Positions 46,743-57,100 of a DNA stretch of 64,000 bases are shown here, piece by piece. The DNA is from Symbiodinium natans (taxonomy: Eukaryota; Sar; Dinophyceae; Suessiales; Symbiodiniaceae). Each line of letters starts with the position of its first letter. Within the stretch, counting starts at the first letter, position 1. The DNA is taken from the NCBI GenBank assembly GCA_905221605.1, contig CAJNDS010000413.1, positions 410,010 through 474,009 on the forward strand. Reading direction: 5' to 3'. The notes below the pieces were generated by a model, which saw only the letters and a list, made by a program, of their open reading frames with translations, made no database searches and was not told the origin of the DNA. A program made the position numbers and the translations under genes.

Positions 46743-49560
46743 ACATTGCGGCTGCTTGATTCGGTGGCGGCAAGGTATCTTCAGTTGCAACCGTACTGAA
46801 AGCCAGGCGGATCCTACTTACTTCTATCCATGGAATTGGGCTGGAAGGGAACCTGCCCTAACCCTAAACCCTAAACCCTAAACCCGAAACCCCTACTTGG
46901 AGGTTCAGGGTACTTATAGCCCAATGATAACTGCACTTACCTAAACCCTAAACCCTAAACCCTAAACCCTAAACCCCAAACCCTAAACCCTATACCCACC
47001 TGGTAAGCCAGAACTCTTCAGGTAGGGCGCCATCCGAGCTGCTGGGTCGCCTTTGGCCAGCCCAGAACCCGAAGATCCATAGGGGGCTTTCCCAACACCA
47101 GGGTAGTTTAGGGTTTAGGGTTTAGGGTTTAGGGTTTACAGTAGGGTTTAGGGTTTAGGGTGGTGTACCCTGCTTGAGGTTCCTATAGGGGTCACTTAAG
47201 AAGGATTGTAATGTGTTCTTGGAAAAAGTATGGGGTGCCCCTATTTCGGTCAGTTCTCCAAGTTCTTGACCGTTTGCAGGTGGCCTATACAAGTCCACAA
47301 AAAGGGACCCAATTTAGAGAACTGCGCATATCTCAGCGACTACCCCCAACCATGTTTACCTCCTCTGTGTTTTTAAGTCTATATCGCCAGCACTACCTAC
47401 TCTCAGTGGAACTCGTAGGGAAGAACCCTTTCAAAATCCAGGTAAACCTCGACCAACCGTCTTTCACGGAACACATCCCAATAGCACTATACCTAAGCAG
47501 AATGGGTTAGGATAAGTATCTTCCCAGAGAGCCCAATACCCCTTCATTCAGGAATATACCTTAAATCATAATAAGGATCCTTTATAATCTAAGATATATT
47601 CCACATTAAGGGGTATTGGGCTCTCTGGGGTTAAGCATGTAGGATTGAAGCCCTTTCCCATTTGTGGAGCGACACTCTCGCGCATGACCTCACGCCAACA
47701 ACATTGAGCACAGCCTAAGGGACAGATCTACAAGGGGACGGCCGGGTCTGTACATGAACTGCCCCTTAAACTCGAAACCCTGATCCCCTAAACCGAAAAC
47801 CCCAAACCCCAAACCCCAAACCCCAAACCCCAAACCCCAAACCCCAAACCCCAAACCCCAAACCCCAAACCCCAAACCCCAAACCCCAAACCCTAAACCC
47901 TAAACCCTAAACCCTAAAGCATTGTGAGGCCTTTTTTGGCGCCACTTCGGGTGGTTTAAGAAGACTCTATACCAGGGTTTTTTTTTCTTCGCCCACGTGA
48001 CAATTCCCGTCCTGGGTGGTGTTAGATCATCGGAGGGTGCAGGGACTTAAGGTGCTCTTCAAGTCTGTGCCCTGACACCCGTTTTAGCCCCGACCTTTAG
48101 CGACTTGGCCGCTGCGCGACCAGGTTGCGATGTGTGCGTGCCCTTGCCTGCGGTGAGCACCCGCCATTGTGTGCTCTCCTGCCTGGCGGCAAGTGGGGAC
48201 AAGGACCGATTCAAATGGGTATTTCGCAAAGTGGGGGCACCCTTAATATACCCCCAAAATAGTATGGCAGGATTATAGGAGCCCCCAAAAAAAGGGTACC
48301 CCTATTTTCGGAAACCCCCAAATCGCTCGGGTTTGGGGCTTGCGTTGCGGGCGGTCATGGAGAGTCACAAAAGGAACCGTGGCCGTGCCTTAAGAAAACG
48401 CAATGAATGCCGTGACGGCTTCGCAGATCCCCAGGAAGGTTGCAGGGAAGATACTGAGCTCCAAGCCGTCGCCCCCAAACCCTGAACCCCAAGCCCGAAA
48501 CCCGGAACCCCAGACTACCCCTAAACCCCTAAACCCGGAACCCTAGACCCTAAACCCCGAACTCTGAACCCTAAACCGTTTACTCTAAACCCTAAACCCT
48601 AAACCTTGAGCCCTGAACCCAAAACTGAACAAAAACCCTAAGCTTTGAACCCTAAACCCTAAACCCTAATCACCCCCAATCACCCCCAATCACCCCCAAT
48701 CACCCCCAATCACCCCCAATCACCCCCAATCACCCCTAATCACCCCTAATCACCCCCAATCACCCCAACAGCCACCGGGGGCTTGCTGAAAGGAGTCCCT
48801 TGTCCTCAGAGACCTTGGCAGCTCCAATGGCGCCCCTACAGAGTTTAGGGGCGGGTGGATGAGCTTCAAGCTCAGGTTTAGGGTCAAGTCGATTGAGCTT
48901 GGCTGGGGTTGCTGTTTTTGTGAGTTGCGCCCCTGGAAGCCCCAGAACCTAAGCCGCAAACCCTGAACCCTAAACCCTGAACCCGACTCACCCTAAACAC
49001 CCTAATCACCTTAATCAACCTAATCACCCTAATCACCCTAAACACCCTAATCATCCTAATCACCCTAAACCCTTGATTGCCCAAAGCCCTAAACCCTAAA
49101 CCCTAATCACCCTAAACACCCTCATCATCCTAATCACCCTAAACCCTTGATTGCCCAAAGCCCTAAACACCCGAATCCAAAGCCATAGAAGCCAAACATG
49201 CTACGTCGACTCCATCGTCCCCAAGCTTAGGGTCTTAGGGTAGTTTCATGGGGTTTAGGGTTTAGGGTTTAGGGTTTAGGGTTTAGGGTTTAGGGTTTAG
49301 GGTTTAGGGTTCAGGGTCTGAATATGGTCCCTTACCCCCGTTAAAGGGTTCTGATGTATGGGCCCTTAATTTGTATAGGGTAGAAAAAGGGGTATACGAG
49401 GGTTCCCCTTTAAGCACCTATATATATATATATATATGTATATATATTAAGGGACGATGTAACGAGCCTGAGACAGGATGTTTGAGTTCGGGTTTTAGGG
49501 GGCGTGGATTGTAGAGGGTATAGGAGTGTATAGGATTTAGAGAATAGGGCTTAGGAACCT
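46743..49560. other. Arrays, hairpins and unique spacers
   Basis: Half of a family B hairpin (46,890-46,940). CCCTAAA at 46,942-46,992. A weak exon-like island at about 47,020-47,090. TTTAGGG at 47,106-47,160. A family D hairpin at 47,527-47,622. A (CCCCAAA)n array at 47,785-47,895. A family G hairpin at 48,225-48,332. A ten-unit CACCCCCAAT array at 48,668-48,768. CCCTAATCA words at 48,985-49,130. TTTAGGG at 49,255-49,315. A family H element with TA microsatellite at 49,318-49,450. No gene called. Confidence 0.65.
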
Positions 49561-49564
49561 GGGG

Positions 49565-49640
49565 CCCTAAACCCTAAACCCTAAACCCTAAACCCTAAAC
49601 CCTAAACCCTAAACCCTAAACCCTAAACCCTAAACCCTAA
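49565..49640 (-). repeat. CCCTAAA array
   Basis: Eleven units leading to the ACTGGCAG acceptor of the next exon candidate. Confidence 0.9.
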
Positions 49641-49648
49641 ACTGGCAG

Positions 49649-49715
49649 GTACTTTTGTGAACGGCATCCACGTCCAAGGGGGCGAGCTGGGCCTGAGCCA
49701 GGGCCCGCAGACAGG
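49649..49715 (+). CDS. Exon candidate, chain 1 of 4
   Basis: ACTGGCAG| acceptor, then TFVNGIHVQGGELGLSQGPQ and T, then a GT donor (ACAGG|GTTTCA). 67 bases, leaves phase 2, which the next candidate accepts. Residues such as VNGIHVQGGE look like a beta-strand/turn segment. Family unknown. Confidence 0.45.
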
Positions 49716-49721
49716 GTTTCA

Positions 49722-49855
49722 ACCCTAAACCCGAAACCCTAAACCCTAAACCCTAAACCCTAAACCCTAAACCCTAAACCCTAGACCCTAGACCCTAGAC
49801 CCTAGACCCTAGACCCTAGACCCTAGACCCTAGACCCTAAACCCTAGACCAGGAC
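49722..49855 (-). repeat. CCCTAAA then CCCTAGA array
   Basis: About eight CCCTAAA units followed by ten CCCTAGA units. The variant is confined to one run, implying local amplification. Confidence 0.92.
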
Positions 49856-50035
49856 TGGGAGTTGCAGTCTAGGCTCTTAGGTCTTTAGCGTACCGTAAAC
49901 CCTGGGGTTCAGGGTTTAGGGTCTAGGGTCTAGTGTTTAGGTTACTCCGTTGGCCTAGAAGACTATACATGTTTTTTGGGCGGGGCTCTTTATGAGTAGA
50001 CCGGAGTTCTGCCCTGAGACACTGAGGTTGATAGG

Positions 50036-50208
50036 GTTTGGGGTTTAGGGTTTAGGGTTTAGGGTTTAGGGTTTGGGGTTTAGGGTTTAGGGTTTGGGGT
50101 TTGGGGTTTAGGGTTTGGGGTTTAGGGTTAGGGTTTGGGGTTTAGGGTTTAGGGTAGGGCTTAGGGTTGAAAAAGGGAATCAGGGCCGTTGGGGGTAAAG
50201 GGGTTTAG
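50036..50208 (+). repeat. Mixed TTTAGGG/TTTGGGG array supplying a splice acceptor
   Basis: Heptamers to 50,158, then a short spacer and a last TTTAG at 50,204-50,208 directly before the exon candidate at 50,209. Confidence 0.8.
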
Positions 50209-50296
50209 GGTGTCAGACGCCGCCCGTAAGCCCCCGGAGCTGAGGCGGCGGAGACGCGATTTCGCTGGCAGCCCGCGATGGGCGCTTGGGATGCAA
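50209..50296 (+). CDS. Exon candidate, chain 2 of 4
   Basis: GGTTTAG| acceptor from the repeat, then VSDAARKPPELRRRRRDFAG and SPRWALGMQ, then GT (CAA|GTTAAC). 88 bases; accepts phase 2 and leaves phase 0. The arginine-rich stretch is nuclear-localisation-like. The following putative intron contains the whole copia-2 element. Family unknown. Confidence 0.45.
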
Positions 50297-50528
50297 GTTA
50301 ACCCCCAGCCCGAAACCCGGCAACTCCCATTTGAAAAACCTATGCTGTGTATGTAGTAAGTGTTTGATGCGTTATTCATCAGGCTTGATTTATTGTGAAC
50401 AGTTGATTTTCTTTGTTAAAACTAGTAACATCTGACTTACTCAACTTGCCCAACAAATATTCAGTTTGTGTAAATTGGATCCGTCCAAACCCTAAACCCT
50501 AAACCCCTGGCCCTCAAAGCCTAGATCT

Positions 50529-50854
50529 AGTTCAAAGGTAGGTTCCCCGATGACTCCGAGGTACACTGGCCATCGACAGTATCTTCTTCTTCTTTAACTT
50601 CCACTCGTGTCTTTGGCCGCTGCATTCAAGCCTCGAGGCAGTATAGATAATTAACGACCATCAGGTACGCATATTGCGAATTGGATCTCTGAAGACATTT
50701 TGTCCATTGATCATCTTGCTGGACTGAACATACTTTTAGTGCAGTGACTGAAGAATGCATCGCAGAGCTACCGCCATGGAAAAGGGAATCGCTGCTTGTG
50801 AACGTGATGTTCGCCTTGATCGTGGAGTGTCAGACAGGAATCGCAATCTCAACT
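50529..50854 (+). repeat. 5' LTR of copia-2
   Basis: 326 bp, identical by eye to 60,889-61,214. Termini are AGTT...AACT rather than TG...CA. An ATG inside (50,755) opens the Gag frame. Confidence 0.95.
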
Positions 50855-53800
50855 TGGTAGCGGAGCTGTCAGGTTCGATGGGACATTGTCGTGCTTGTTG
50901 CCAGAGGCTGCAGTGGATGGTCATGGGAATGAGTTTTCTCTTGGCCTTTCTTGTTCTTTGGGATTTTTCAGAACAAAGATTCACAGTAGATGAGCTCGCC
51001 GATGAGACGTTGGTGCGTGAGATGCTGCCAGAGCTAAAAGCTCTTCTGCGTGAATTGGAGGGCGAAGGCAGCGACGTCAATTCCAGCCGAAAGTTGACGC
51101 TGTCAAGCTCGATGTCCTTGTCTGGGAAAGTACCTCGGCAGTACCCCGGCTGGACACTATCGACTTTGAGGGCATGGACGAATTTGAGAGCTGGAAACTC
51201 AGTGCTTGAGAATGGCAGCGCTGTGGATGTTCGTGCTCAGTATTCAGAACCGCAGTTCATTCGACGTGCTCCAGATCCACATTCTTTCAACAAATCTGTG
51301 GGAGCGTTTCGTCGTTGGCAGGACAAGAACATGCACCATCGTAACACAAGCTCTGGGCGAAAGGAGGCTCGACGTCGAAGACGGTTGCAAACCAAAGCAG
51401 GGAGAGCAACGAGACCACGCACTTCTTGGCTTTTGGCAAAGATACTGGCGTCGGCATTCCTACTCATGTCAGTGGTGAGTTGCATGATTCCAGGCGGGAT
51501 GCGTGGACACGCGCCCCGCACAAATGCTCACATTGGCGACGCAGGTCCACCCTTTATTGGGACTGCAACTCTCAAAGTCCCACCTGCCTGGAGCGTCGAA
51601 CGCTCTGAGCACTACAGTTTGCGAGCTTGGGTGAGCGATCTAATACTATGGAGTACAGCCACTGATCTTGAAGCACATCGTCTAGGACCAATAGCAGCTT
51701 TACAAGTGAATGGCTCAGCCCGAGAATTGGTACGCGAGCTCACGCCAGATCAGCTCGCCAATGGTGTACAGGACCCTCAAAATGGGCAACACATCACCGG
51801 ACTCATGTTGCTTGTTAGAACCTTGATTCAAAGGTATGCGCCACTTGACAATGAGATATCTACAAAGGCTGTTTCAGAGTTTTTGCAGTTTGCTCGTATG
51901 CCGGGTGAGTCCGTGGATAGTGTGCTCGTTCGTTTTGATGTGCTGCGAAATAGGGCAGCCCAGCGAGGTGGTCTAGGATTAAACCATACAGGCCTTAGCT
52001 GGATACTGTTTCGAGCACTTAACTTGCCCCCTGAACTCATGGACCGAGCACTGTCGCCCTTCAACGGACAGTTGCCTCAGAATGAAGCGCAACTTGTGGA
52101 ACTAATGAGCCGAATCAGGCGTCAAGGCCACTTGTACGAAGGCAAGTTTCGTCCAACAGGGCAACAAGGCGCCACAGGTGACACTGGAGCCTACTTCACC
52201 GATGGTCCTCATGTCAATAGTCAGGGCAGTGCCGAGCCCCAACAACAGCCCTGGGTTCCCTCTGCGCCAGCTTCTTCAGCCTTCACGTCTGCTGCAGTCC
52301 CACCGTCCGCAGACTATCATGCACAGGGTTTCGCGGGTGAAGCTTGGAGTGCTTGGGATGCACCGCAGTGCGCGCCAGATGTTCGATGTTCAGCTTGCGG
52401 GGTGTATTTCGGCGACGATGATCTTTCCTCTGCAACAGACACTGATGACAATGAGCCAGATGAAGGCGCTCATGTGTATGCTCAGGTAGAGGTTGACGGG
52501 CAGTGGAGGTCAGATGATGAAGCCATAGGCGAGAAGCTGTATCTAGAGTACATCGTTGCTAAGCGTCGCTGGAGACGATTCTCCAACAAACCTCCCAGGC
52601 GATATCGTAAATTCCCGAATCGTTTTCGTGCACAAGGCAAAGGTAGCAGGAATCCATACTCCTCAAGCTTTGCATCTTTCTTGCCCGCGAACGCATTCGC
52701 TGGAGGCAAGGGTGCAGGCAAGGGTGCAGGCAAGAGTGGCAAGGCGTCCAACAAGGGTAAAACGAATCCTCGTGGCAAGGACGGACGTCCGTTGAAATGC
52801 AGCAAGTGTGGCTCAACGGAACACTTGTGGAGGCGTTGTCCGCAGGTTGTGCAGAATCAGAGTGCTCCAACTGGTGGAGCTTCGCACTTTGTGAATGCAG
52901 GGCCGCAGCCTGCACTCACGCTTCACACCATTCGAGCACATGATGCCCATGAGACCTCCGTTGATGAAGGGTTGGAGTCTGTTGTTGCTGATAGGCTGCT
53001 TCCCAGTGTTTCTTTTGCCGGATTCACTTCAGCAAGGAGCGATGTGAGTGTTCGCACGGGTTTTGAAGCTGAGATGGAAGCCTTGAGTCAGGTGTCGTCA
53101 GGTTCTGCCCGCAATAAGCGCAAGAAGGACATTGAACGTGACATTGACAGCCCCAAATGTGATCCTCCTGCGTGGGAGCCTGGGCTACCGTCCTCAGTCA
53201 GGCCAGATGATTCTGCGTCGCAGGTTGGATCAGTTGAGGCTTTGATTCCAGGCGTTGGTGCTCCTCGGTTTCCACCCCCAGCGCATGAACCCGAATTGTC
53301 GCCTGCTCTTCAGTTGCCACACGCTGCTACCTCAGACTCTCCTTTTTCAGGGTCAAATTCTCAAGACCGGATAGCGCAGGCAAAGGCCAAAAGTGCAGCG
53401 GCAAGAAGACAGGCGACGTTGCAACTTTCCAACTTGTTGTTTCCTTGGTGGGAGACAGAAAGTCTTGACAACGTGTTGACCAACGCTTGCTCGGGCATGT
53501 ATCATCTTCGCACACGCATTGCTGGCAAAGTTGGATTGTTGGTGGACCCAGGAGCGCATGACAATCTTATTGGAGGCAATACTGCGCAACTGCTCGAGAA
53601 GCAGTGCGGCGCTAAAGCCACCATGAGTGCCCTCACGTCCACCTTGAATGTTGCTGGAGTTGGAAAGGAAGGTCAAAGTACCGACCAATCGTTGAGCGTT
53701 GATCTTGCTGCGTGTGATGAAGTGACTGGCGGTTATGTTCGCTGCTCATTTAGAGCTCCAGTCATTGAGAACAGCGATTTACCGCCGTTGCTTGGCTTGA

Positions 53801-54123
53801 AGAGTCTGCGTCGCATGAATGCCGTGGTTGATTGTGGTCAGCAGTTGCTTGTGTTGCCAGGCCCTGGAAGTTTGAAGCATGAGTATCCGCCTGGCACTGT
53901 CGCATTGAAACTGGAGATGAGTCCTTCTGGGCATTTGATTCTCCCAGTGAGCTCCAGTCAAAAAGTTGTTGGACAGAGCGGTCAGGTGCTTGATTTCATG
54001 CATCAACGTGCTCAGGCAGATCCTAATGCTGCCACATCTTCCACTTCCAAGCCTTATGTAGCCACGTCCCTTGTGCCCAATTCCTTTGCAATGTCTCGGG
54101 AAAGCCCTAGCGTGCACCAATAG
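50755..54123 (+). CDS. copia-2 Gag and protease
   Basis: 1122 codons from an ATG inside the 5' LTR. A Met near residue 42, just after the primer site, may be the real start. Two hydrophobic stretches (MVMGMSFLLAFLVLW near 54-70; LASAFLLMSVVSCMI near 230-246) are unusual for Gag. The Gag core spans about 290-470 (LARMPGESVDS-like FLQFARMPGESV; LFRALNLPPELM). A glycine/lysine-rich patch precedes a CCHC knuckle (CSKCGSTEHLWRRC) near 681-695. The protease active site is LLVDPGAHDNLIG near 930, with Pro in place of the usual Ser/Thr of DSGA/DTGA. It would package the RNA and mature the particle. Confidence 0.85.
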   Translation: MHRRATAMEKGIAACERDVRLDRGVSDRNRNLNLVAELSGSMGHCRACCQRLQWMVMGMSFLLAFLVLWDFSEQRFTVDELADETLVREMLPELKALLRELEGEGSDVNSSRKLTLSSSMSLSGKVPRQYPGWTLSTLRAWTNLRAGNSVLENGSAVDVRAQYSEPQFIRRAPDPHSFNKSVGAFRRWQDKNMHHRNTSSGRKEARRRRRLQTKAGRATRPRTSWLLAKILASAFLLMSVVSCMIPGGMRGHAPRTNAHIGDAGPPFIGTATLKVPPAWSVERSEHYSLRAWVSDLILWSTATDLEAHRLGPIAALQVNGSARELVRELTPDQLANGVQDPQNGQHITGLMLLVRTLIQRYAPLDNEISTKAVSEFLQFARMPGESVDSVLVRFDVLRNRAAQRGGLGLNHTGLSWILFRALNLPPELMDRALSPFNGQLPQNEAQLVELMSRIRRQGHLYEGKFRPTGQQGATGDTGAYFTDGPHVNSQGSAEPQQQPWVPSAPASSAFTSAAVPPSADYHAQGFAGEAWSAWDAPQCAPDVRCSACGVYFGDDDLSSATDTDDNEPDEGAHVYAQVEVDGQWRSDDEAIGEKLYLEYIVAKRRWRRFSNKPPRRYRKFPNRFRAQGKGSRNPYSSSFASFLPANAFAGGKGAGKGAGKSGKASNKGKTNPRGKDGRPLKCSKCGSTEHLWRRCPQVVQNQSAPTGGASHFVNAGPQPALTLHTIRAHDAHETSVDEGLESVVADRLLPSVSFAGFTSARSDVSVRTGFEAEMEALSQVSSGSARNKRKKDIERDIDSPKCDPPAWEPGLPSSVRPDDSASQVGSVEALIPGVGAPRFPPPAHEPELSPALQLPHAATSDSPFSGSNSQDRIAQAKAKSAAARRQATLQLSNLLFPWWETESLDNVLTNACSGMYHLRTRIAGKVGLLVDPGAHDNLIGGNTAQLLEKQCGAKATMSALTSTLNVAGVGKEGQSTDQSLSVDLAACDEVTGGYVRCSFRAPVIENSDLPPLLGLKSLRRMNAVVDCGQQLLVLPGPGSLKHEYPPGTVALKLEMSPSGHLILPVSSSQKVVGQSGQVLDFMHQRAQADPNAATSSTSKPYVATSLVPNSFAMSRESPSVHQ
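50855..50866 (+). other. Primer-binding site of copia-2
   Basis: TGGTAGCGGAGC immediately after the LTR, complementary to a tRNA 3' end of form GCTCCGCTACCA. This is the standard full-tRNA type, unlike copia-1. The tRNA identity is not resolvable here; initiator Met is possible. Confidence 0.65.
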
Positions 54124-54161
54124 GCAATAGCCCCAAACACGCGAATCGTGGACCTCAGAAC

Positions 54162-57100
54162 GTGGTTCAAACCGCTTGGATCCTGAATGACCAGGGTGGT
54201 GATAGACAAGCTGTGTTTCAAGCATTGGGTTTCACGACAACGCACTACCAGCATGATCTCCACAGCAAGGGTCATGTTCGTTACCTGTTAAATAAGCTAG
54301 AAGTAGAGGTTCCTTCAGTTATCTGGGTTAGACTAGGCGGCCCAAATTGTGGAACAGGTAACAAACATGACACCTTGCGTGCAGAACATCTGTGTTCTCT
54401 TGCCGAGAGACAGCAACGTGATGGTAGGTTGGTTGTGTTGGAGGCCAATGCCAAAAACTTGGCATGGAATCTGCGCAGCATTCAGCGTCTCGTGGAGGGA
54501 CTGAGTGTGACAGAGCATGCTTGGTGTGCTCATGAAAAGACCTTAGGCGCAGGTTCCATTCCTTGTAACAGCCTCATTCGCGTTGCCACTAATGGTGATC
54601 TCCACGCTGGATTCAGATGCAAGTGCCCCCAAGATATGACGCACATCCATATGAGAAAAATGACAGATGCGGAACGCACAGCACGCTATTCAGTGGTCCT
54701 CAGAAGTCTTGTTTGGACGGTGTTGCAGCGGTCGGTTAATATACCGACGTACACTCAGCGAACGGCTGAGAATGCACGCGTGAAAGCTAACAGTACAGCC
54801 CCAATGCACACGCAACCCGAGTCCATTTACCTTCCAAAGAGACTTCAGGTTGATGGGATACGGACGGATCGTGAAGATATGTTGGTATCTCATGCAGCCG
54901 TGGATTCTGAGACCATGGCAAAGCGTGCACGTCTTGATGCCCAGTACGATTTTCAAACATGTTTGCAACTGTTATCCTTATGTAAGTTCGTGAAAAGTGC
55001 TAGATCACGTGCAGCCTCCAGCGACAACGCACATGCTGATGCGGGGGTATACGTTTTCGGTTTGTACAAGCACGGAAACTACATAGGGGTAACTAGCCGA
55101 ACATACGAGCATAGTGAACTTGTGAGATATTTGAATGCCTTTTGCAAGAACCATTTTGCCGAAGCGCCCTGGACCAGCATATCGCTGAACGACAACGTGC
55201 AGCTTCGTTTGCATCGTGACAGCCGAAATCTCTCCTCGTCCAGTAACCAACTCATAGGGTTAGGTGGTTATAGGGGTGGGGAGATTTGGGTCGAAACAGA
55301 TGCATTGGTAGCGCAAACTATCAATTCCAAAAACCTTGTGTACAAGCAGCTCGATGATGGAACAGTTGTTCCAGGCCAGCTAGTCTCATGCAAGCATCGC
55401 ATGATCAGCTTCAGTCCGCGTCTCTTGCATTGCACTGAGCCTTGGGACGGCCAACGCATCACCGTTGCACTTTATTGTAATCGGGCTATTGTTGAGTTGA
55501 AGGGTGAAGAAGTCAAGTTCTTGGCCAGCTTGGGATTTCCATGTCAACAGACAGTTGACCAGCACCTTCAAATAGAGACTCTGGAACCTGGAAGCAGCTT
55601 TCCTACCGAAGGAGCCATTCGATACAAAGAAATGTTGAAGGCCGGACATAAACCCAAGTCAAAAGTCAAACGCGTAGAGCAGCATAAAGATGACCTGGGA
55701 GACTGTTTGGATTCAATCCTTGCATGCGTGGAATGCACAGGATGGACAGCTTCCTTGCTAGGGTCTGTGTCCGAGACTGCAACATCCTTGAATGCAGTCC
55801 CCTTCTCAAATCTATCAGGTTTGTATTTTTTTTGGGGTAACCGCAGGGATAGCCCGCCGGACTCTTCAGTGACCGAATCCTTTCCCCTCACCCGTGAGGC
55901 GCAACGTGGAGCGGTTATTCATGTGATCGAGTTGTTTGGTGGGGAAGGTCGTACTTCTTACTTATGTTCAAAGCTTTATGGGTTAAATACGGGTGAGAAC
56001 TATGATGCAGTTAATGGCTACGACCTTTCCGACCCCAAAGAATTAAATGCAGTTCTGAACTACATTGCGCAAAATAAACCGCTCGTAGTGGTGATGTCTC
56101 CTCCTTGTGGGCCCTTTGGACCAATAAGTAGGCTTAACAGAGTAATCAATCCCCAAACCTGGCAAAACTCGAGAAGAGAGGGATCGCATTTAGCTGCAGT
56201 CTGTGCAAAAGTAGCTGAAATTCAGATTGCTGCGAATAGGCACTACCTGATCGAACAACCAAAGGGTAGTGATCTTTGGAAACTGCCAGAGTGGACAAGT
56301 CTGGCGGCGAAGCATCCTCCTTTCAAGGTGTCGTTTGATCAATGCATGCTTGGCCTTCGCATGCCGGTGCACCCTTTTCTTCCGATTCGCAAACCTACCG
56401 AGGTCTGGGCCTCGCATCAGTACCTGATTGCCAGACTGCAAGACAAGCAATGCAGTCAGAACCACGAACACGCAGGTGTGTCACGTTTGTCCGATCGCAA
56501 ATTCGGGATTCCAAGTTCTCTTGCTCAGGTTTGGCCCCTGAAGTTTTGCAAAGCCATTGCTGTCGGAATTGCTGATCTGGCAGCAGGGGCCTTTGCCTCA
56601 ATGTTTCCTTCTGCGTCCAGCTCATCTGCAGATACACGCGCCTTGGAATGCCCCGGGTGCAGATGGCACAAACGAAAGGATGACCCTACGCACATCAGGG
56701 TTGGTGATTGTAAGTATCCCGGGGTAGAACCTAAGATTTGGGGTTGCGTAGGATGCAAAAACAGTAGACCTCGTGTGCATGCTGACCACACTCTTGATGA
56801 CACATGTCAGTGGGCAGTTGCCCGTTCTATGCCCGAGGGTGCAGTGCGCGAACGCATGGGTCAGCATCCGCGTGATCCCAGAATTGCCTCGGCGCGTGAG
56901 CCCACTGCTGCAGCCAGGTTAAGTAGCGAACGTTCCCGCAAGCCTTCTAGGGGCGGTCGTGAAAATTCCGGTGGTTCAGGTCCTGCGCGACGTGATGGAG
57001 TTGCGCAGGTTGTGGAAGGAGGAGCTGGGCCCAGTGCTCCAGCCATTCCGGTTGTTGACGTCGCTCCTGTTGCAGCAGATGTCGCAGCTGCTGATGGGGT

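Noticed and set aside
55036-55110. GIY-YIG nuclease motif (GVYVFGLYKHGNYIGVT) in copia-2
   Set aside because: Spacing resembles GIY-YIG, but the following H-x-D, GGE and H...R pattern makes this the N-terminal strand region of the oxygenase-like domain; no nuclease Arg/Glu pattern seen.
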